Part shown: positions 33,836 through 41,809 of the stretch, in pieces | How the letters are laid out: each line of letters starts with the position of its first letter | Numbering within the stretch: position 1 is the stretch's first letter | NCBI GenBank assembly: GCA_051819745.1 | Contig: JBNJGO010000003.1 | Span: forward strand, 1-57,355 | Direction: 5' to 3' | Origin: SKGA01 sp051819745 | GTDB lineage: Archaea; Nanobdellota; Nanobdellia; Woesearchaeales; SKGA01 | DNA length: 57,355 nt | Program-made: the position numbers and the translations under genes | Notes under the pieces: model-generated | What the model was told of the DNA's origin: nothing | Databases searched by the model: none | The model's input: only the letters and a program-made list of their open reading frames with translations

Positions 33836-34387
33836 ATGGCTAAACACGCAACAGTAAAATATCGTCGAAAAAGAGAAGGTCGAACGTACTATAAACGAAG
33901 ATTGGGCCTTTTGAAAAGCGGGAAACCTCGTTTGGTAATCAGACGAACTAATTCAGGCGTTATTGTCCAAATCGCATCCTATCATCCTGATGGGGATAAG
34001 ATTATGACAACGTTTCACTCTAGAAATATCTCCTCTTATGGCTGGAAATATTCCACTAAATCAATTCCTGCTTGTTATTTGGCAGGCATGGTTGTCGGCG
34101 CATCAATAAAAAATTCAGTATCTGAGTTAGTTCCTGATATTGGTCTTCAGTCATCAGCTTCTGGTACAAGATTATATGCCGTTATTAAAGGTGTTATTGA
34201 TGCAGGGGTCAAGGTGGATTGTTCGCCATCAGCATTTCCTGATGACAAACGTATCAAAGGAGAACATCTCGCTGATAATAAAGAGTTCATATCTAGCATG
34301 GCAACAGGCTATAAGAAGAAAGGATTGTCCGTCGAAGAAATTCCTTCGACTGTTGAGACTATCAAGAAAAAAATCCTTTCAATGTAA
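33836..34387 (+). CDS. rpl18: Ribosomal protein uL18
   Basis: uL18 binds 5S rRNA together with uL5. The 183-residue protein has the archaeal start YRRKREGRTYYKRRLGLLKSG, the central KPRLVIRRTNSGVIVQI, and ASGTRLYAVIKGVIDAG. An AAGGAG ribosome binding site lies in the end of eL19, eight bases upstream. Confidence 0.94.
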   Translation: MAKHATVKYRRKREGRTYYKRRLGLLKSGKPRLVIRRTNSGVIVQIASYHPDGDKIMTTFHSRNISSYGWKYSTKSIPACYLAGMVVGASIKNSVSELVPDIGLQSSASGTRLYAVIKGVIDAGVKVDCSPSAFPDDKRIKGEHLADNKEFISSMATGYKKKGLSVEEIPSTVETIKKKILSM

Positions 34388-34399
34388 TGGTGATTAATA

Positions 34400-35206
34400 A
34401 TGACTTCAAAACAAAAAAATTCACGGGGAAAATCAGCTCCCTCTAAAAGTATCTCCACCGATGTTGATTCTTGGAAACCTAGAACTGCAGTTGGTCGACA
34501 AGTTAAATCTGGCGAGATTAAAAATATTGACGAGATTTTATTAAAAGGTTTAAAGATTCTCGAGCAAGAGATTGTTGATTCTCTTCTTACACTTGATTCA
34601 GAATTATTGCTTATTGGTCAAGCTAAAGGTAAGTTTGGTGGTGGGCAACGTAGAGTATTCCGTCAAACTCAAAAGAAGACTAGAGAAGGTAATAAACCAA
34701 AATTTGCAACATATGCTGTTGTTGGTGATCGAAATGGTCACGTTGGTGTTGGTTATGGAAAATCCAAAGAAACACTTCCTGCTCGTGAAAAAGCGATCAA
34801 GCAAGCAAAATTGAATGTTATTTGTGTTCGTCGTGGAACGGGTTCTTGGGAAGATGTGAGCGAAGAACCTCATTCGGTTCCATTTGCAGTAACTGGATCT
34901 TGCGGTTCTTACACTATAAAACTAATGCCTGCTCCAAAAGGTAAAGGTCTTGTTTGTGATAAAGAAGTTGCTAAAATTTTAGATCTTGCAGGTATTAAAA
35001 ACTGTTGGGCTAAAAGTTTCGGTCAAAAGAAAAATAAGATTAATGTCATTAAAGCTACTATTTCCGCTTTGAAAAAATTATCTTCTTCTCGAGTTCAAGC
35101 AAGACATGTCAAGAACTTATCTATTGTTGAAGGTTCATTTGATTCGAAAAAAAATGTTTCTGCTCTTGAGTCAGATACACCTTCTGAGGTGAAAGAAAAT
35201 GAGTAA
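34400..35206 (+). CDS. rps5: Ribosomal protein uS5
   Basis: uS5 lies at the mRNA entry and affects decoding accuracy. The 268-residue protein has the double-stranded RNA-binding domain near 75-140 (FATYAVVGDRNGHVGVGYGKSKE) and the S5 C-terminal domain (IKLMPAPKGKGLVCDKEVAKILDLAGI). It is longer than typical archaeal uS5, with a polar N-terminal extension and a C-terminal tail. Its end overlaps uL30 by eight bases. Confidence 0.95.
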   Translation: MTSKQKNSRGKSAPSKSISTDVDSWKPRTAVGRQVKSGEIKNIDEILLKGLKILEQEIVDSLLTLDSELLLIGQAKGKFGGGQRRVFRQTQKKTREGNKPKFATYAVVGDRNGHVGVGYGKSKETLPAREKAIKQAKLNVICVRRGTGSWEDVSEEPHSVPFAVTGSCGSYTIKLMPAPKGKGLVCDKEVAKILDLAGIKNCWAKSFGQKKNKINVIKATISALKKLSSSRVQARHVKNLSIVEGSFDSKKNVSALESDTPSEVKENE

Positions 35207-35561
35207 AGTAGCAATTATTTTGATTCGGGGTTTGGATTCATTAAGTTCCAGAGTAAAAACAACTCTTGAAACTCTTAATATGAACAAGAAGCACTCTTGT
35301 GTTATTGTTGACGATTCTCATTCATTGCGAGGTAAGCTTCGTATTCTTCAGAACACCGTAACGTTCGGCGATGTTTCTGATGAAACGATAGAACTTCTTA
35401 AAAAAAATGCTCGTTCACACAAGAGTAAAAAAAATGTTTTCTTCCTTGCTCCTCCTAAAGGAGGATTTGAACGTAAAGGAATAAAATCTTCATTTAATTC
35501 AGGCGGTGCTCTTGGTGATAGAGGATCCGCTATTAATGATTTGATTAAAAAAATGATGTAA
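35199..35561 (+). CDS. rpl30: Ribosomal protein uL30 (short form)
   Basis: uL30 is a small large-subunit protein. The 120-residue protein has the N-terminal IILIRGLDSLSSRVKTTLETL and the archaeal C-terminal APPKGGFERKGIKSSF and GGALGDRGSAINDLI. Archaeal members are usually about 150 residues; the segment between the two halves is shortened here. Translation is coupled to uS5 by overlap. Confidence 0.92.
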   Translation: MSKVAIILIRGLDSLSSRVKTTLETLNMNKKHSCVIVDDSHSLRGKLRILQNTVTFGDVSDETIELLKKNARSHKSKKNVFFLAPPKGGFERKGIKSSFNSGGALGDRGSAINDLIKKMM

Positions 35562-35577
35562 TACTTGAGGTATGAAA

Positions 35578-36048
35578 ATGACAACTAATCATAGAAAAAA
35601 AAGCAGTCGAAGAAGAGGTTCTTGGACTTCAGGTCATGGCGAGAAAAAGAAACGACGAGGCGCGGGTCATCGTGGTGGTCGTGGTCGTGCAGGTTCAGGA
35701 AAACGTGGTGATGCTAAAAAACCATCGTATTGGAAGAAAAAACGTTTTTTCGGAAAATTTGGTTTTGTAAATCCAAACGCTAAACATGTTAAGGCTGTTA
35801 CTATTTCACAACTTGAAAGAGATTGTTCTGCTCTTGTGCAAAAAGGTATTGCTTCTAAAAAAGGAAGTACCATCACACTAGATCTTTCTTCAATTGGCGT
35901 TTCAAAATTACTTGCTACAGGAACACCAACGTCTTCATTTGCGTTATCCGTTTCGAAAGCTAGTCCTCGTGCAGTTAGTAAGATTGAGAAAGCAGGTGGT
36001 TCTGTGACTATTCTTGCTGAAAAAAACGATACTGTTAAAAAAGAGTAG
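35578..36048 (+). CDS. rpl15: Ribosomal protein uL15
   Basis: uL15 is a late-assembling large-subunit protein. The 156-residue protein starts with a Gly- and Arg-rich extended arm (GHRGGRGRAGSGKRG) followed by GKFGFVNPNAKHVKAVTISQLE and a globular end with KIEKAGGSVTIL. The ATG at 35578 is preferred over one six bases upstream because GAGGT at 35567-35571 has better spacing. Confidence 0.94.
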   Translation: MTTNHRKKSSRRRGSWTSGHGEKKKRRGAGHRGGRGRAGSGKRGDAKKPSYWKKKRFFGKFGFVNPNAKHVKAVTISQLERDCSALVQKGIASKKGSTITLDLSSIGVSKLLATGTPTSSFALSVSKASPRAVSKIEKAGGSVTILAEKNDTVKKE

Positions 36049-36080
36049 TTTTTCAAAAATACTAATAGTGTGTGATCTTC

Positions 36081-37427
36081 ATGAGTTTATATAAACAATT
36101 ATTGGGTTATATTCCTGAAGTTAAAGGTCCAAAAGAAAGGAATTTGGCTTTTAAGAAAAAGTTGATTTGGACTGGTATCGTATTAGTATTATTTTTTCTT
36201 TTACGCGCCATTCCTCTCTTTGGCCTTGATGAAACTATCTTTGACTTTGAATTTATGTCAGTGGTGTTGGGAGCTAGTTTTGGTTCTATTATTACATTAG
36301 GTATTGGTCCTATTGTAACTGCATCTATTGTCTTGCAACTTCTTAAAGGTTCGGGAATGCTTTCCATTGATACTACAACCTCTGAAGGAAAAGCTCTTTT
36401 TCAAGGAACTCAAAAATTGTTAACTTACGCTTTTATTATCGTTGAAGCGATAATATATGTTTTTATGGGTGGTTTAACTTCTCTTCCTGCAATCTCGGAC
36501 TGGGTTCTTATACTGCAGATAATAATAGGTGGTATTATCATTGTGTTCATGGATGATATAATCAATAAATGGGGCTTTGGTAGTGGCGTATCTTTATTTA
36601 TTGCAGCAGGGGTTTCTCAGCAGATTTTTATTCGTCTCTTTAGTTTTTTACATCCTCAAGATAATCCTGATGCATATGTTGGTGCGTTATGGGAGTTTTT
36701 TAGATCTATTTCAATGGGTAATCTTGCCGACGCAGGTATTTCTTTAGGTGCTATTGTTGCAACACTCGTCGTTTTTGCAGTGGTTGTTTATGCTCAGTCG
36801 ATGAAAGTAGAAATTCCTCTTTCTTTTGGTAGGATTCGAGGTCATGGTATTCGTTGGCCTTTAAATTTTATTTATACAAGTGTAATTCCTGTTATTTTGG
36901 TATCTGCTATTGTTGCTAACATTCGCCTATTTGGTAATTTGCTCGCCAACAATGGTCACGATGGATTAATGGGTATCGTGCCTTATCTTTCAAATACTAA
37001 TCTCCTTGAAAACATCATAAAATATGGTTTGTTTGATGTTCCTTCACAAATTTATATTCAAAGTGTTACATACATTCTCTTTTTTATAGCAATGGCAACA
37101 TTGTTTAGTTGGTTTTGGATGCAAACAGCAGGACTTGATCCTCGAAGCCAAGCTAAACAAATGATGTCTTCAGGATTACAAATTCCTGGTTTTAGAAAAG
37201 ACGTTCGTGTGTTAGAACGATTACTTAAGAAATATATTTATCCTCTTACGATCATGGGTGGTATTTTTATTGGTTTGTTAGCTGCACTTGCAGATATGAC
37301 TGGTGCTTTTGGAAGTGGAACTGGTTTGCTTCTAACAGTAATGATCATTTACAAGCTCTATGAAGATATTGCAAAACAACACATGGAAGATATGAACCCT
37401 ATGATGAGAAAATTCATGGGTCGATAG
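36081..37427 (+). CDS. secY: Protein translocase subunit SecY
   Basis: SecY forms the channel for protein export and membrane insertion. The 448-residue protein has ten membrane segments, a plug region after the first, and the cytoplasmic loop with DPRSQAKQMMSSGLQIPGFR, where SecY meets the ribosome. Its place after uL15 is typical. The ATG at 36081 is preferred over a GTG nine bases earlier. SecE and Sec61-beta are not in the window. Confidence 0.96.
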   Translation: MSLYKQLLGYIPEVKGPKERNLAFKKKLIWTGIVLVLFFLLRAIPLFGLDETIFDFEFMSVVLGASFGSIITLGIGPIVTASIVLQLLKGSGMLSIDTTTSEGKALFQGTQKLLTYAFIIVEAIIYVFMGGLTSLPAISDWVLILQIIIGGIIIVFMDDIINKWGFGSGVSLFIAAGVSQQIFIRLFSFLHPQDNPDAYVGALWEFFRSISMGNLADAGISLGAIVATLVVFAVVVYAQSMKVEIPLSFGRIRGHGIRWPLNFIYTSVIPVILVSAIVANIRLFGNLLANNGHDGLMGIVPYLSNTNLLENIIKYGLFDVPSQIYIQSVTYILFFIAMATLFSWFWMQTAGLDPRSQAKQMMSSGLQIPGFRKDVRVLERLLKKYIYPLTIMGGIFIGLLAALADMTGAFGSGTGLLLTVMIIYKLYEDIAKQHMEDMNPMMRKFMGR

Positions 37428-37439
37428 GTGTTATAATTT

Positions 37440-38234
37440 ATGGTATATTCGTCAACGTTTTTTGATCCGGTTCTCAATCCTCTTCTTCACACGCTAGGCC
37501 CGTTATGGTCTATGATTATTGTGAGCTTGTTTGTAGCTTTACTTACTACTGTCATCTATAAATATGCTACTAATCAGGAGAAGATGAAATCTTTAAAATC
37601 TTCTATGAAACGTTATCGAAAAAAGATTTCTTCTGCTAAAGATGATAAAGATAAGGCGATGAAGCTTCAAAAACAAATGATGAAGCTTAATGGAGAGTAT
37701 ATGCGCCACTCCTTTAGATCAATGATTTTCACTATTGTGCCTGTCATGTTGTTTTTAGGGTGGTTTGCAGCTCATTTCGCTTTTGTTCCTATTCTTCCAG
37801 GAGATACATTTAATATTACTGCAGAAGTTAATGAGGATGTTTCTGGTTCGCTAGAACTTAGAGTTCCCGACAATGTTTCTGTTAGTGATAATCTCACTAA
37901 ACAAATCACTAATGATTCTGTAGTTTGGACTGGTGTTTCAGGTGAAAAAGGCGAATATGATTTTAGCATATATCATAATGTTTCTTCTACTGAGGAGTTT
38001 TTCCCTGTTTTGATAACTTCTAAACAATTATACGCTCCTCCATTCAATTCTTTTGAGGAAGACTCTGCGGTGTTCTCTTCAATTAAAATCGGGATGGATA
38101 AGCTTCTTGTCTTCAAAGAGGTTCCTCTTCTTGGTTCTTTACCTTTGATTAAAAAAGCTGGTTGGCTTGGCGCATATATATTATTTTCTATCCTATTTTC
38201 CACGTTGTTTAGAAAGTGGTTTGGTGTTGCGTAA
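37440..38234 (+). CDS. DUF106 membrane insertase (YidC/EMC3-like)
   Basis: This protein is of the archaeal DUF106 family, distant relatives of YidC, Oxa1 and EMC3 that insert membrane proteins. The 264-residue chain has a membrane segment near 20-40, a cytoplasmic coiled coil with many Lys and Met residues near 45-90, a second segment near 100-120, an extracellular beta-rich insert near 120-205 with several Asn-X-Ser/Thr sites, and a last segment near 235-255. The insert is longer than in the shortest family members. It follows secY by 12 bases, which fits joint work at the translocon. Confidence 0.85.
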   Translation: MVYSSTFFDPVLNPLLHTLGPLWSMIIVSLFVALLTTVIYKYATNQEKMKSLKSSMKRYRKKISSAKDDKDKAMKLQKQMMKLNGEYMRHSFRSMIFTIVPVMLFLGWFAAHFAFVPILPGDTFNITAEVNEDVSGSLELRVPDNVSVSDNLTKQITNDSVVWTGVSGEKGEYDFSIYHNVSSTEEFFPVLITSKQLYAPPFNSFEEDSAVFSSIKIGMDKLLVFKEVPLLGSLPLIKKAGWLGAYILFSILFSTLFRKWFGVA

Positions 38235-38549
38235 ATACACTATGGTGACTCCTTTTTATTTTCGTTTTATTATAATTTATGTTTAATAACTTGTTGCTTT
38301 ACAACGAGCATTCACTTATATTATTATTTCAATTACTTGTTCTATGAAGTTCTCATGTGTTGTCCTGTCTTATTGTGTTGTGTTTGATGCTATTAAGTGG
38401 TTCATGTCATTTGAAGAAGGTCTTGTTTTAGAATATGTTGTTGTATAGTTTTGTTGTTTTTATACTTGTACTGTTTTTTTCTTTTTTTTATATGCTTTAG
38501 AGTTGCAGTGTCCTGCCAGTTGTTCTAGAAAAAATTGTGTGGTTGTTGT
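38235..38549. other. Non-coding region after the ribosomal operon
   Basis: About 315 T-rich bases lie between the plus-strand insertase gene and the convergent winged-helix gene. The only open frame starting with ATG is 34 codons (38344-38448), with no ribosome binding site. T-runs near 38460-38490 are likely terminators for the long operon. Confidence 0.5.
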
Positions 38550-39092
38550 TTAGATGAACTTATATGTTGTTTCTGGCTTTGTTATAGGGTGGAGGGTTGT
38601 TGTTCCATTGATAGTTATTCGTTGAAGTTGTTGTTTATCTTCTAATTCTTGCACATATCTGTAAAATGTTGCTTTAGAACAGTATTGTTTAGTGTCAACA
38701 ATAGTTTTTTTCAACTCGAGAGGAGTGGTGTTTTGTTGGTTGATATGTTGAAGTATTGTCTCTTGAATAATCTGTTTTCGATTCTTATTTATTTTTTTAA
38801 GTGCTTCACGTTCTAGTGCTTTCATTCCTTTAAATGCTGTTTTTTCATCACTAGATGTTTTTTTAGAATTGTCTTTGTTATTTTTATTGTCTGAATCAGG
38901 AATTTCATTGGTTGTTTTGCTTTCACTTGTTGTTTCTACTTCAATCTCTTCAACAGGTGTGGTGTTTAATTGTTTTTCTTTGGTGGTGTATTGCTTTAAT
39001 TCTTTTTTTACAGTTTTTAGTTCTTTTTTAACATTGTGTAATTCTTTTCGAAGTTCATTAATGGTTGATTCTTGTTCGAAGAAGTTTCTCAT
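38550..39092 (-). CDS. Coiled-coil and winged-helix protein, possible DNA-binding regulator
   Basis: No named family is recognised. The 180-residue protein has a strong N-terminal coiled coil at about residues 8-45 (INELRKELHNVKKELKTVKKELK), a polar linker to about 85, and a C-terminal helical domain near 95-180. The last part, with CSKATFYRYVQELEDKQQLQ, looks like a helix-turn-helix recognition helix followed by a wing. It may bind DNA as a dimer. A TATA-like box at 39114-39122 suggests a leaderless start. Directly upstream lie the phased GAGACTG repeats that separate it from the radA operon, so it is a candidate to bind them. Confidence 0.65.
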   Translation of the reverse strand: MRNFFEQESTINELRKELHNVKKELKTVKKELKQYTTKEKQLNTTPVEEIEVETTSESKTTNEIPDSDNKNNKDNSKKTSSDEKTAFKGMKALEREALKKINKNRKQIIQETILQHINQQNTTPLELKKTIVDTKQYCSKATFYRYVQELEDKQQLQRITINGTTTLHPITKPETTYKFI

Positions 39093-39140
39093 GTGGTTTG
39101 GTAAGTGGTTTGTTTTTTTAAATATTGTTTTTTTAATGGT

Positions 39141-39182
39141 TTTTTTTGAGACTGAGACTGTTTTGAGACTGTTTTGAGACTG
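39141..39182. repeat. GAGACTG repeat cluster 1
   Basis: Four exact copies of GAGACTG start at 39148, 39154, 39165 and 39176. The last three are 11 bp apart, close to one DNA turn, so they face the same side of the helix. The first 32 bp (39141-39172) recur exactly at 39283-39314. The cluster lies just upstream of the TATA box of the winged-helix gene. A degenerate copy GAGATTG follows near 39207. Confidence 0.8.
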
Positions 39183-39273
39183 AAAATAAGCTATTTATTT
39201 ATAAATTGAGATTGAAATTTGTTGTTTTCCACAGGAAATAAAGGGGTGTCTGTTTTTTTCAAGTATTGTTGTT

Positions 39274-39314
39274 GAGACTGGCTTTTTTTGAGACTGAGAC
39301 TGTTTTGAGACTGT
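39274..39314. repeat. GAGACTG repeat cluster 2
   Basis: Four exact copies of GAGACTG start at 39274, 39290, 39296 and 39307, again with an 11-bp step between the last two. The cluster lies about 75 bp upstream of the TATA-like box (39386-39393) of the operon that carries radA. With cluster 1 it forms a two-part array in the divergent promoter region. Confidence 0.8.
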
Positions 39315-39385
39315 CTTGGGTTCGAATTCTTGATATGATGGATTATTTTTTTTTCGAATTATCCACTGGACATATACAGAAAATG

Positions 39386-39462
39386 TTTTTAAAGAAGATG
39401 ATATTTAACAGTAACATCCCTCCCTCAACATTGAGTGAAATAAGAAGGGAAACCAAGGAGGT
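39386..39462 (+). promoter_or_regulatory. Promoter and leader of the radA operon with strong ribosome binding site
   Basis: A TATA-like GTTTTTAAAG at about 39385-39394 is followed by a leader of about 50 nt with a small CTCA/TGAG hairpin near 39424-39435. The canonical ribosome binding site AGGAGGT (39456-39462) lies seven bases before the ATG at 39470. It is one of the strongest such sites in the window. Confidence 0.55.
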
Positions 39463-39469
39463 ATAAACA

Positions 39470-39751
39470 ATGAGTTCTGTAGATGTAGATAAAAATAGCC
39501 CTGAAAAAAAATTTAGGGCAGGACCTGTAACTGCAACAATTTGGGTTAACGAGGTTAAGACAAAAGAAGGTGAATCGCGTTCGTTTAGAACAATTTCACT
39601 AGAACGATCTTATAAAGATAAAGAAGGTAATTGGAATAACACATCATCATTACGCGTTAATGATCTTCCAAGAGCCACTCTCGTGTTGAATAAGGCGTTT
39701 GAGTACATTAACATAAAAGAAGAAGATTCTTCCATTGCTGAGGAGAAGTGA
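39470..39751 (+). CDS. Small conserved protein preceding radA
   Basis: The 93-residue protein has the pattern FRAGPVTATIWVNE, SFRTISLERSYKDKEGNW and SLRVNDLPRATLVLNKAFEYI. I recall similar short proteins beside recombinase genes in other archaea but know no proven function. The strand-rich centre and single helix suggest a small single-stranded-DNA-binding or recombinase accessory fold. Its end overlaps or abuts the radA start, so the two are translated together. A role with RadA is inferred from position. Confidence 0.7.
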   Translation: MSSVDVDKNSPEKKFRAGPVTATIWVNEVKTKEGESRSFRTISLERSYKDKEGNWNNTSSLRVNDLPRATLVLNKAFEYINIKEEDSSIAEEK

Positions 39752-39756
39752 TACTT

Positions 39757-40692
39757 GTGACTGAAAAAAAGACAATCAATGACTTACCTGGTGTAGGTTC
39801 TGCTACTGCTGAAAAACTTTCAGCTGCTGGTTTTGATACTTTAATGGCTCTTGCAGTTGCCACACCTGGAGAATTATCTGATGCATCGGGTGTTACTGAA
39901 GCTGCTGCTAGAAAGATGATACAATCTGCACGATCCGAAATGGATATGGGGTTTCAGTCCGGTGATGATCTTCTTGAGAAACGGTCAAAAGTACTGAAAA
40001 TTCCTGTTGGAAGTTCTAATTTTGATTCGATGCTTGGCGGTGGATTTGAAACAGGAGCCATAACAGAATGTTTTGGCCAGTATGGTAGCTCGAAGACACA
40101 AATAGCTCATGCTCTTTGCGTGAGTTGTCAAGTGGATGATCCTGAAGCGATAGCTGTTTATATTGACACTGAGAATACCTTTCGTCCAGAACGTATACAG
40201 CAAATGGCTTCTGGTTTTGGATTAGATCCGTCTCAAGCTCTTAAAAATGTTAAAGTTGCAAGAGCGTTTAATTCGGACCATCAGATGTTGTTAGCTGAAA
40301 AGGTCGAAGATATTGTTAAAGAAGGATCGAAAGTTCGTGTTGTCGTTGTTGATTCATTAACAGCTCACTTTAGAGCAGAATTTGTGGGTAGAGGCACTCT
40401 TGCAAATCGTCAGCAAAAACTCAATAAACACATGCACGTCCTTGCTAAAGTGGCTGATTTACACAACATATGTGTGTATGTCACTAATCAAGTGATGGCA
40501 AAACCAGACACTTTCTTTGGTGATCCGACTGAAGCTATCGGTGGTAATGTTGTGGCTCACAATAGCACCTTCCGAATTTATCTTCGACGTGGTAAGAAAG
40601 GAACGAGAGTTGCAAAGCTTGTTGACAGTCCTAATTTGCCTGATTCGGAATGCGTATATGAAGTGACTGAAGCAGGACTTAAGGACGCCTGA
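39757..40692 (+). CDS. radA: DNA repair recombinase RadA
   Basis: RadA forms filaments on single-stranded DNA and carries out strand exchange. The 311-residue protein has the N-terminal helix-hairpin-helix domain (LPGVGSATAEKLSAAG), a polymerisation stretch, and the ATPase core with Walker B VVVVDSLT and the L2 region. The P-loop reads GQYGSSKT near residue 108, where a Ser replaces the Gly that normally precedes Lys. The GTG at 39757 is preferred because GAGGAG (39740-39745) is at correct spacing; a GTG at 39748 overlapping the previous stop is the alternative. RadB is encoded at 45 kb. Confidence 0.95.
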   Translation: MTEKKTINDLPGVGSATAEKLSAAGFDTLMALAVATPGELSDASGVTEAAARKMIQSARSEMDMGFQSGDDLLEKRSKVLKIPVGSSNFDSMLGGGFETGAITECFGQYGSSKTQIAHALCVSCQVDDPEAIAVYIDTENTFRPERIQQMASGFGLDPSQALKNVKVARAFNSDHQMLLAEKVEDIVKEGSKVRVVVVDSLTAHFRAEFVGRGTLANRQQKLNKHMHVLAKVADLHNICVYVTNQVMAKPDTFFGDPTEAIGGNVVAHNSTFRIYLRRGKKGTRVAKLVDSPNLPDSECVYEVTEAGLKDA

Positions 40693-40713
40693 TTCTTTTT
40701 TTCTTTTTTTTCT
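40693..40713 (+). terminator. T-rich terminator after radA
   Basis: Long T-runs broken by single C bases follow the radA stop directly, the usual archaeal termination signal. The next gene, pelota, has its own TATA box at about 40721-40730, 28 nt before its ATG. Confidence 0.5.
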
Positions 40714-40753
40714 CGTTACATTTTTATAGTGTTGGTGTTTTGTACTTATTGTC

Positions 40754-41809
40754 ATGATTATTTTAAAGAAGAATTTTCGTCACAAGAAAGTCTCCTTAAA
40801 AATAACTTCTCCAGATGATTTATGGTATCTTTCTGAATTAATAGATACTGAGGATATTGTCACTTCAAAAACAGAGAGGAAAATAAAAATAGGTGATTCT
40901 TCTAAAGAAAATGTTCGTATTGTTCGAAAAACAGTGACTCTTTCACTTTCGATAAAAGATATTTCCCTTTCAGAATATGGTGATGTATTGCGCTTAAAAG
41001 GTACTGTCTTAACTGGTATGGATGATATTCCTTCCGGTTCATATCATTCATTAAATATCGCTATAGATTCAACCCTTACTCTTCAAAAAACTGCTTGGCC
41101 TTCATTTTTAAGAGATCGTCTTGATGAAGCCGTTAATAATAGTGGTCAAAGCGTTTTATTTGTGTTATTTGATCGTGAAAAAGCATTGTTTTCTCATGTT
41201 CGTCAATCAGGTATTTATCATTTATCCGAACAAAAAACTGGTTTTTCTGGCAAACAATATTCTTCTCCCGACGTGTCTTCGTTGTATGATGAGATTGTTA
41301 AGACTGCGTCTGATTATGTTGCTTCAAAAGAGCCTTCTGCATTAGTTGTTGCATCTCCTGATTTTTGGAAGCCATATCTCAAAAAAGCATTTGATAAAGC
41401 TTCTTTCAAGCAAAAGCCTGTTTTTGTAACTTTATCAACTGTTGATAAGTCGATGGTTACTCGTTTACTTTCTCGTCCCGAATTATCTTCTATTCTTCAA
41501 TCGCAACGAATTTCTCAAGAACAATCCTTTGCCGATACTGCCCTGGAATATTTGAATAAAAATCAATTAGCGTATGGTTTTGATGAAGTGTTGCAATCTG
41601 CTCAAAGCGGTGCCATTTCTCATTTGGGTGTCACTGACACGTTCATATATTCTTCAAGACAAAAAGGAACATATTCTTCTTTGCGAAATTTGCTTTCTCT
41701 TGTTGATGCGTCCAGGGGGAAAATAACTGTTATCAAAAGTTCTGCTGTCAAAAAAGTTGTTGATGGTCTTGGGGGTGTTGTTGGGGTGTTGCGTTGGAAA
41801 ACACAGTGA
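40754..41809 (+). CDS. pelA: Pelota/Dom34 ribosome rescue factor
   Basis: Pelota enters the empty A site of stalled ribosomes and, with ABCE1 or aEF1A, splits them. The 351-residue protein has the Sm-like N-terminal domain (residues 1-130, with LRLKGTVLTG), the middle eRF1-like domain (SVLFVLFDREKALF), and the C-terminal domain (SGAISHLGVTDTFIYSS). No GGQ motif is present, as expected for pelota. The mRNA is probably leaderless. The next gene, an rRNA methyltransferase, overlaps its stop by GTGA. Confidence 0.94.
   Translation: MIILKKNFRHKKVSLKITSPDDLWYLSELIDTEDIVTSKTERKIKIGDSSKENVRIVRKTVTLSLSIKDISLSEYGDVLRLKGTVLTGMDDIPSGSYHSLNIAIDSTLTLQKTAWPSFLRDRLDEAVNNSGQSVLFVLFDREKALFSHVRQSGIYHLSEQKTGFSGKQYSSPDVSSLYDEIVKTASDYVASKEPSALVVASPDFWKPYLKKAFDKASFKQKPVFVTLSTVDKSMVTRLLSRPELSSILQSQRISQEQSFADTALEYLNKNQLAYGFDEVLQSAQSGAISHLGVTDTFIYSSRQKGTYSSLRNLLSLVDASRGKITVIKSSAVKKVVDGLGGVVGVLRWKTQ

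Noticed and set aside
38344..38448. 34-codon open frame after the insertase gene
   Set aside because: No ribosome binding site or promoter, unusual composition rich in Val, Cys and Phe, and located in T-rich intergenic sequence.
39141..39314. GAGACTG repeats as CRISPR or transposon ends
   Set aside because: The units are only 7 bp with no spacers, all in one orientation, and no transposase gene is present. Regulatory sites explain the helical spacing better.
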